64,000 bases of DNA. It comes from Cladocopium goreaui. Its lineage: Eukaryota > Sar > Dinophyceae > Suessiales > Symbiodiniaceae. Made by a program: the position numbers and the translations under genes. The stretch is from assembly GCA_947184155.2 (NCBI GenBank), contig CAMXCT020003446.1, forward strand, positions 1 to 64,000. Direction: 5' to 3'. Below the pieces are notes generated by a model. That model was not told the DNA's origin, ran no database searches, and saw nothing but the letters and a program-made list of their open reading frames with translations. Shown here piece after piece: positions 50,742 through 57,430 of the stretch (the stretch's first letter is position 1; the number at the start of each line of letters is the position of its first letter).

Positions 50742-53700
50742 TCATGTTTGGGTTCGAGACGCCCTGGTTTGGGGCCTCCTTTGCCGTGTTCTGGGTCCTG
50801 ATGCTCCTTCACCAGCGTGGGTTTCCAGCTCGATCCGGCAGAGGTGGTACCGGGCGCGAGGCGCGCCTCGGCAACTTCTTGCCTTTCTTCCCGCTCAATC
50901 AAGCCGGGGTTGAGCTTGATTTCCGCCTCGGCCGATCCTCGGTCGCCTTCTTTCATCACTGTTCGGGTCGCGGGTGCTGGGGGCTCTTCCGGGCCCGTGT
51001 CACTCTCTTCCGATAAGTTCCAATCTGCTTCGGAGAGCGTGACGACGGTCGGTTCCAAGGTTCGTGGGTTCACCTGGACCTCCTCTTCTCCCTCTTCCAC
51101 CTTGAGCCCGGCAACAGCCGACGCCAAACCGGTCGCGGTCTGAGCAAGGCCCTCCTTTAGGTCCTGTTCCTGCTTAAGGCTGCCGGGCGGCCAGGCGGGG
51201 AGCCTTGAGCCAGAGCCTGCAGCTCCCGCGGCGCCTGTCTTGTAGAAGGGCACTGGCGACGCCTGCTCGGGTCGGGCTCGGGCACGAGTGCTTTCCGAAG
51301 CGAACCAAAAATCGTCAGTCGTCCATGCGACGACCTTTCCCAAGGCTTCAGGCGGGATGTCGGTATCGGCCAGCCAGACGTCGTTACCCGTCACTCTGAA
51401 AGAAACTCCGGCCTCCTGGGCTTTCCGCGTATCGACGGGCACTCTCGTCTCCAGGTCGGCCCTCCACTTGTTTGATGCCCGTTCCGGGTCAACCAAGTGA
51501 ACCATTCTGCGGCTTGCTGACAGCCCACTTTGCACAATGCTGGCCGTGTGCTTGTGGTATGAGCCATGCACAAGCAGGGCAGGGACTTCGGAGGGTTCGA
51601 CCAACACTCCTGGTCCGACGACCCCTGGTATGGTGTGCCCGGACCAGGCTGCCACACAGCTCCTTCCGGTGCTCTCATCTGTTCGCACCACGAAGCGCTG
51701 TTTCCAGTTGCCTTCCACTTCGGCCCGAACCGCCTCCTCAGTGAGGTACCTTTCCGGCCATCGGAGCTTCGCACGGAGGTACCCTCTCAGGTGGTCCATC
51801 GTGACCCATCCATCCTCCGTGATGTGGCACTCGGCACTTCCTGCTTCGTGTCTGAGGCAGGAGGCGAGGGCTTTCGAGAACTGGGTACTCCAGTCCTCTT
51901 CCTTTTTCTTACGGCGCTTGGTGCCTCCGGCCCTCCGCTCCACCTCCCAACCTCTGCTTTGGAGCCAGGCCATGAGCGCCGCTCGCGCCTTATCTTCCCA
52001 CGGGAGCGAACAAATTCCGACTCTTTCAGAATCTGAGTTCCCGGGCTCGAAGCAAGCCTCGGGAGTTTCGTCCGCCTCCCGACTTTCAGCCTTCGCCTCA
52101 GCAGCGCTGGACTGTTCGGGCTCAAAGCAACTACCGCTGGCGCCCCGATCCGTCCCCAGAGCGCTCGCCCAACGGCCCGCTACCAGAGCCAGGCTGCGGG
52201 GGGTACCCATGAGCCTTTCCAAGGCAAGTTCAGTGGAGGGGGTGTCCTTGGGATGTTGTTCTGCTCTACCACCTAACAACCTAAATGCCTCCCCGGGCGT
52301 GATGGTGCGCGCCGCGGGGCCATTAGCACTGTACCCAAGCAACAAAAGAGAATCTTTATTGTCATTACCCCATGACCCATGATGTAATTGGGGGAGCGGT
52401 TTAAAAGGGTCCCAAACATGACGCCTACCTTCGGGGGTTTGCAGAGTCCCTCGAGGCTTTGGAGTAGCCTGACCCAGGTGCGGCATAGCGCTGTCCAGCT
52501 TCAGGCGACCAGTTTTCCAGGTGGCGTCTGGTACCTTCTTGTCTTCCAACAACCATTCAGTGGGGTAAGTGTGCAAGGGTGGCGTAGCGGGTTCCGCGTC
52601 GAGCGTAAGACAGGGTGCTGGAGGCAGGCGCTTTTCTGCGGGAACCGCCATCAGTATCCATCGCTTCCACCAGCACTGATCCTGGAGAGTGCGGCCGCTG
52701 ACTTGGAAGACACGGGTATGCCATCCTGCATCCTCCAGAATTCTTTCGGCTGCTCTGGGGCCATGAGAGGTGATGGAATCGACCCAGACTCCTTCCGGCT
52801 CCCACCTCACAGCAAGCTCGGCGAAGCGAGCAGCCGTAGCCACTTCGCCTCTGCCGCCTGGGTGGAAAAGGCACACGTACCGCTCCGGGGTACATTCTCG
52901 GTGGCTTGCCTCTTCCAGGGTGTGTCTCTGGACGATAAGCCCCTTGGAGACAAGCTCGATTTCATAAGGGCCGGCCTCTCCAATCTCAGCGCACACCAGA
53001 CCTTCTTTCAACGGAAACGGGTGCTTATTCGGACCCTCTGGATGCCTTCGGAGCCCTAACTGGAGGGCTGCAGCCTTATCTCCATGGTCCATTCCATCCC
53101 AAAGGAGGGCCCTTCGAGTCCAACCTTTGTCGAGAGTCCCCAAGAGCACCTCCGAGAACGGGAGCTTACGGAGCCCATGTTCCTCCAGAATGCTTTGTGC
53201 TTCGGCACGCGTGAGGCTGTCGGCAACCTGGTTGTGGTATGTCCGAACATAGCTCGCATGCAGCCTGAACCCTCCGACAGTTTCCAAGGCTGCGAGCAAC
53301 TGCAGCAGGAACCTTGCCGCAGGGGGCCCAGCCTGCCTTTTCTCAAGCCAGGAGATAACGTTCTGGTTGTCCCGCGCGTAAATCACAATCTTTCCCCTCC
53401 AAGCAGTCCAGCGGGTGCAGGCGAGTGACACCACGGCGAGGAGCTCGGCGAGTGAGATCAGAAGACCATCTTCGGGATCGGTTCGATCCTCGGAGTACGG
53501 TCCCGACTGCTCCTCGTCAGTTCCCTCTTCCCCTCCGCAGAAGTAGCGGATCCGTTGCCAAACGAGGCTCGCGGGCTCGACAATTGCTACCTTTCCATGC
53601 CAGTCAACTGCCGCCACCCTTTCTGGAGTGGCATCTCCACAGGCCCAAACCACCTGGGATTGCATCCCTGGGAAGGAGAGCAGTTCCGAAATCGAGAGGG

Positions 53701-56700
53701 CCGCATTGAGCGGGTGAGTGAACCGTACCTCCCAAGAGGCGCTGACGTCCACCAACAAACGTTGAAGCTCAATAGCCTCCCAAAATCGGTTCCAAGTCTC
53801 TCTTTGTTGCTTCTCATCCCCTTTGGCTCGAGCCTGGCCCTGCGGGTCCGCAGGGCCAAGGAGGTCATTTGTACACCCCAAATACGGGCTCAGGCCCGGG
53901 AGCACCGCCAACCAAAACTGCTGGTTGCCTCTCAATTCTTGGATGAGGCGCAGCGAGACATGAGTGCATCCACTGTCAAAGTCAGGCAAGTGCAGGAGGT
54001 GATACGCCTTCTCCAGCTTGGCACTTGGCAGGCTTCGGGTGTTGGTTTGGGTATCGTAAATGAGCCCCCAAATAAGTTTGCGAGTTTCCAACCGTCCCTC
54101 AAGCCAATCCTTTCCTTCGTTGATGCTGGCATCCCCAAGAACAGCACGAGTCAGATGCTCCGTCAGTGCCACCGAGGTTTCCGGTCTCAGCCCAATCTCG
54201 GGTTCGATCAGCACCGTGTCGTCCATGAGGACGAAAGAATGGTATGGGACTGTATCCTCCCACCTGGAGTTTTCGGGCGCGAAGGCTTCGTGAGCCAGTT
54301 TAATGACCCAAGCATAGTGCATGTACTCTCCGGGCGCACCGCACCAGCCAAAAGTCAAAAACCCATAGACTATGGTGATGCCTTCCTGAGTATTGCTGTA
54401 TTCAGCTGGAAGATCTGCAGCGAAAAGCTTGGAGTCCTCTAGCCGAACCGGGATCCACTTGAAGGCTTCGGATACGTCCTTTTTGCTGAACAGGATTCGG
54501 ATCCTAGGGTACCGAAGCTTCCACCACAGTATTGCTCTGGCGACCTCCTGGTGTCGTGGTTGGAGCGCAGGCGGGTGCCGGGACTTGTGACAGTACCTGT
54601 TCACCGGCGTGGCGTCCCAGATGACCCTACCCTTATCGGAGACCGTGCGGTCTGGATTCATCTTGGGGACCCTGGCCATTGGGACTGACACAACCCCTTC
54701 CAAGCCCTTGCCGGTGTCGAAGCAGAGCAGGGAACGGCCTTTGCTGGCGTCGTCCCAGAGTTGCGCAGCAGCTTCGTCGAGGTGTTCCTTCAAGCTCGGG
54801 TGAGGCGCACTCTTGGTCCGAGTAGTTTCCTCTAAGTCAGCAGATGCCTCGACTCCCCAGATAGCCACATGCCTCGCCCTTTCTAAAACTGCCGGGTGAA
54901 CCAGCCCCTCAAAGAAGTCACTGTGCAGACCAGACATGTGATCGCCTCGTTCCTGCACCCAGACCCTGCGGATAGCCCGGAGGGCTTCTTGCCATCCACC
55001 GGCTGCTGCCAGAAGAGCCGATCCTTTCTGAGCAGCAGACGCGAAATGTTCAGCGGAGAAAGCTCGGTTTCGGAAGAAATCCAGATATTCCTTTGTCGCC
55101 TGCTCGACTGCCGGGTCTAGCGGCCGCGCCAGGGGGCCTTTCAAGCCATGGAAGTCTTTGCCCAAGTTAGAGAACGAAGAGGCCCCTCCCCCCCCCGAGG
55201 AAGTGCAGCCCCCTTGAACCACAAAGGGGGCGCCCCCCGCCCGTCGCAAGCCGGCGCCGGGCGCGAAACACGCCTCAGCGCCGTCGAAGAGGACGGAGGC
55301 GAGGGGAGAGGAATGCGGCAACTCCGATGAGGGCGACCCAACGGCAATAGCCAGCGCCGAAGAGGTGGTTTTCAGGCACAAGTAGGCGGCCGGGGACGGT
55401 CCACAAAGCGCCGCAGTCATGGGGTCAACGGGCGAAGCTGGAAGGCGAACCCGGTGAAATGGCGAAAGAAGCTGGATGGCCGCGGGATCTTTCCACACGG
55501 GACTGGTCAGAGGGTGAACAAGAGTGAAGTGCCCGGGCAGGTTCAACTGATGCTGACCAAGCTCAAGCGTAAATTGCAGGTGCTGGTGGGCAGAAGACCC
55601 CAAGGCGCTGGTGGAAGACTCAGGCCCGCGGCCGAGGCCCGTGCGGGGCAGGAGGACCCACACGTGGCGAGGGCGCAAGAGAGTGAGAGCTGCGCGAAGA
55701 AGAGAGCGCACACGGCCATCGCAGAAGTTGCGGCTAGTGGCCGGACCGACAAAAAGGGCGGCGCCAACCGGCGCGTCCGGGGTGTTGTCCCAACCGAGAG
55801 CGTCAACGTATATACCCAAAAAATGAAGCGGTTGGCCTGGCTCAGGGAGTCGTTGGCCAGGGAAGAGCTCCTGCAGGTCCTCGCGGGCCCATTGTTCGGA
55901 GGGGGGTTCGTCGACTTCCCACCAAGATGCTCCTGCCCGGAAATCTAAGGCAGCCGGCTCAGCGGGAAAAGGGTACAAGCCGAACACCCCGGTGGTGACG
56001 CCGGTACGGTGCATAGGGTCATCTTGGCAGCGCGGGCATGGTTTCGGGGCACGGGCGCGATGACGCGCCCCGTGCTCGGCGGCCGCTTCCAGGTGGACTT
56101 CCCAGCCAGCAGCAGTGACAATCCGCACGTTGTCCGGGATAGAAGTCGTGACTTCCGGGAGGAGTAACCGCATGTGGCCCTGGTGAACCAGGAGCCAGAT
56201 AAGGGACTTCGGGTCGGAACGACTGTGGGCCCCCTGAATGACTTCGCAAGAGGGGCGGTTCCAAGCGTCCATGCGGACAAGACAAAACGAGACGTCCGCG
56301 GCCTCTGCCAAGGGAAAGGCCGCCAGGCACCGGTAATCCTTGTCGTGGCCGAAGAAGAGGGCGTCGTGCACGAAGATGCGCAAGTCGTCTTCAGCTTGAG
56401 TGCAAACGTCAGGTTCCGGGCCCAAGTTGTCCGCGCAAGCCATCGCCAGGCGGAAAGTTTCCTCCTGTAAGGCTGCCGCTTTGAGGCGGACCTCGGAGAG
56501 AGCAGGCACACGATTCATGGTATGGGCCAGAAGGCCAGCGGCCACATGCAGGTAGAAGCACTGTCGGGGCTCCGTCTCTGGTTTGGGGCATTCCAGAGGT
56601 TGCAGCTCAGGATGCACGGGTGCGAGCTGGTCGCCGTAGTCATAGACCGCATGGTCACCGTCTCTCCAGCGAAAGGTCGCCCAAGAGTACCCGTCGAAGC

Positions 56701-57430
56701 CGTGTGCTGAGAATTGCCCCAATGCTCCGCGTCCCTCTCGCGACCCAACATGCGTGTCAGGGTGATTATGGAGATAGTCAGTAGCTTCTGAAGCAAGTTC
56801 TGCACTGCCTTCTCGAATAGCGTCCTCAAGGAATTCTTGAACATCGTGAGCGTTTGGAGCCCGGTCATTGACGGCTGTCAGCCGGTTGCGCAGATAGATG
56901 CCCAGGTGCTGGGGTAGATCTGGGAGAAGGCCGCAGCTGTCAATCTCGTCCATGCAGTGACGCTTGGCTTGGATCGTGGCAGAGTCTGGTGGCTCCCGGT
57001 AAGTGACCGTGCGCACAGCGGGGGGCGCGTGGTCGAGAGTCCAACTTGCAGCAGCTTCTCCTGTCATAAGTCGAGCAAGGGGGTCTTCCATATCAGTGGC
57101 GGCGAAATTGGCTAGCGCCGCTGGCGCTGGGGTCCAGCCAGCTCGGGTGTCTTCCCGGTATTGGGTCGAGGCATCCTGAGGAGGAGGACCCCCGGTCCGC
57201 TTAGCCATTTCTTTCGCCCTTTTTTGCCTTCCTGAATGTTGGACTCTAGCTTCTGGGCTTGCTCCTTTCGGATGGATTCGATGGCAGCGTCCACCTGGTC
57301 TCCTCTGAGTTTCGGACGGGCGGGATGCCCGCCTCGTCGCAAGAGTTGCATCTGCACGCTCCAATCGAGAGTATCCCAGCGTGGCGCGTTGCCATGGTGC
57401 GAATGCGGGCAATCTTTTCCCTTGTTGCAT
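50621..57430 (-). CDS. retroelement ORF2: pol with RT, RNase H, methylase-like and Tpt1 domains
   Basis: About 2269 residues from ATG 57430; ATG 57208 or 57091, or a -1 frameshift near 57220, are equally possible starts. Domains in order (residues from 57430): an OTU-like segment (about 288-420; QCFYLH and GHMRLLLP as candidate Cys and His); reverse transcriptase (about 925-1170; motif A KKDVSEAFKW, motif B GFLTFGWCGAPGE, YxDD as LMDD at about 1067); RNase H (about 1262-1405; GDATP, LAELLAVV, YARDNQN, YHNQVADSLTR); a C5-methyltransferase-like region (about 1480-1755; LQDQCWWKRWILMAV as motif VIII, RTITPGEAFRLLG as motif IX, no clear PCQ); and a Tpt1/KptA RNA 2'-phosphotransferase (about 1845-2030). 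A disordered acidic tail follows. ORF2 overlaps ORF1 by about 320 nt and ORF3 by 121 nt, both in -1 relation. Confidence 0.9.
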   Translation of the reverse strand: MQQGKRLPAFAPWQRATLGYSRLERADATLATRRASRPSETQRRPGGRCHRIHPKGASPEARVQHSGRQKRAKEMAKRTGGPPPQDASTQYREDTRAGWTPAPAALANFAATDMEDPLARLMTGEAAASWTLDHAPPAVRTVTYREPPDSATIQAKRHCMDEIDSCGLLPDLPQHLGIYLRNRLTAVNDRAPNAHDVQEFLEDAIREGSAELASEATDYLHNHPDTHVGSREGRGALGQFSAHGFDGYSWATFRWRDGDHAVYDYGDQLAPVHPELQPLECPKPETEPRQCFYLHVAAGLLAHTMNRVPALSEVRLKAAALQEETFRLAMACADNLGPEPDVCTQAEDDLRIFVHDALFFGHDKDYRCLAAFPLAEAADVSFCLVRMDAWNRPSCEVIQGAHSRSDPKSLIWLLVHQGHMRLLLPEVTTSIPDNVRIVTAAGWEVHLEAAAEHGARHRARAPKPCPRCQDDPMHRTGVTTGVFGLYPFPAEPAALDFRAGASWWEVDEPPSEQWAREDLQELFPGQRLPEPGQPLHFLGIYVDALGWDNTPDAPVGAALFVGPATSRNFCDGRVRSLLRAALTLLRPRHVWVLLPRTGLGRGPESSTSALGSSAHQHLQFTLELGQHQLNLPGHFTLVHPLTSPVWKDPAAIQLLSPFHRVRLPASPVDPMTAALCGPSPAAYLCLKTTSSALAIAVGSPSSELPHSSPLASVLFDGAEACFAPGAGLRRAGGAPFVVQGGCTSSGGGGASSFSNLGKDFHGLKGPLARPLDPAVEQATKEYLDFFRNRAFSAEHFASAAQKGSALLAAAGGWQEALRAIRRVWVQERGDHMSGLHSDFFEGLVHPAVLERARHVAIWGVEASADLEETTRTKSAPHPSLKEHLDEAAAQLWDDASKGRSLLCFDTGKGLEGVVSVPMARVPKMNPDRTVSDKGRVIWDATPVNRYCHKSRHPPALQPRHQEVARAILWWKLRYPRIRILFSKKDVSEAFKWIPVRLEDSKLFAADLPAEYSNTQEGITIVYGFLTFGWCGAPGEYMHYAWVIKLAHEAFAPENSRWEDTVPYHSFVLMDDTVLIEPEIGLRPETSVALTEHLTRAVLGDASINEGKDWLEGRLETRKLIWGLIYDTQTNTRSLPSAKLEKAYHLLHLPDFDSGCTHVSLRLIQELRGNQQFWLAVLPGLSPYLGCTNDLLGPADPQGQARAKGDEKQQRETWNRFWEAIELQRLLVDVSASWEVRFTHPLNAALSISELLSFPGMQSQVVWACGDATPERVAAVDWHGKVAIVEPASLVWQRIRYFCGGEEGTDEEQSGPYSEDRTDPEDGLLISLAELLAVVSLACTRWTAWRGKIVIYARDNQNVISWLEKRQAGPPAARFLLQLLAALETVGGFRLHASYVRTYHNQVADSLTRAEAQSILEEHGLRKLPFSEVLLGTLDKGWTRRALLWDGMDHGDKAAALQLGLRRHPEGPNKHPFPLKEGLVCAEIGEAGPYEIELVSKGLIVQRHTLEEASHRECTPERYVCLFHPGGRGEVATAARFAELAVRWEPEGVWVDSITSHGPRAAERILEDAGWHTRVFQVSGRTLQDQCWWKRWILMAVPAEKRLPPAPCLTLDAEPATPPLHTYPTEWLLEDKKVPDATWKTGRLKLDSAMPHLGQATPKPRGTLQTPEGRRHVWDPFKPLPQLHHGSWGNDNKDSLLLLGYSANGPAARTITPGEAFRLLGGRAEQHPKDTPSTELALERLMGTPRSLALVAGRWASALGTDRGASGSCFEPEQSSAAEAKAESREADETPEACFEPGNSDSERVGICSLPWEDKARAALMAWLQSRGWEVERRAGGTKRRKKKEEDWSTQFSKALASCLRHEAGSAECHITEDGWVTMDHLRGYLRAKLRWPERYLTEEAVRAEVEGNWKQRFVVRTDESTGRSCVAAWSGHTIPGVVGPGVLVEPSEVPALLVHGSYHKHTASIVQSGLSASRRMVHLVDPERASNKWRADLETRVPVDTRKAQEAGVSFRVTGNDVWLADTDIPPEALGKVVAWTTDDFWFASESTRARARPEQASPVPFYKTGAAGAAGSGSRLPAWPPGSLKQEQDLKEGLAQTATGLASAVAGLKVEEGEEEVQVNPRTLEPTVVTLSEADWNLSEESDTGPEEPPAPATRTVMKEGDRGSAEAEIKLNPGLIEREERQEVAEARLAPGTTSAGSSWKPTLVKEHQDPEHGKGGPKPGRLEPKHEQGAEPEGLPSWNGSNLRPQRIQRRTRPSGSPQGIGRLVE
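51310..51900 (-). other. Tpt1/KptA (RNA 2'-phosphotransferase) domain within pol
   Basis: Family motifs in order: SKALASCLRHE (Arg-His of the active site); WKQRFVV then SGHT (the R-A-x-Q-G-H-S box, here VAAWSGHT with the box Arg replaced by Ala); LLVHGSYHKHTASIVQSGLS (the PxxLxHGT...SI...GL box); RRMVHL; KWRADLE (matches the distal catalytic Arg); VPVDTRKAQEAGVSF and GNDVWLA. Tpt1 enzymes remove an internal 2'-phosphate left by RNA ligation, using NAD+, and some ADP-ribosylate 5'-phosphate ends. Three of the four usual catalytic Arg/His positions appear conserved, so activity is uncertain. Confidence 0.85.
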
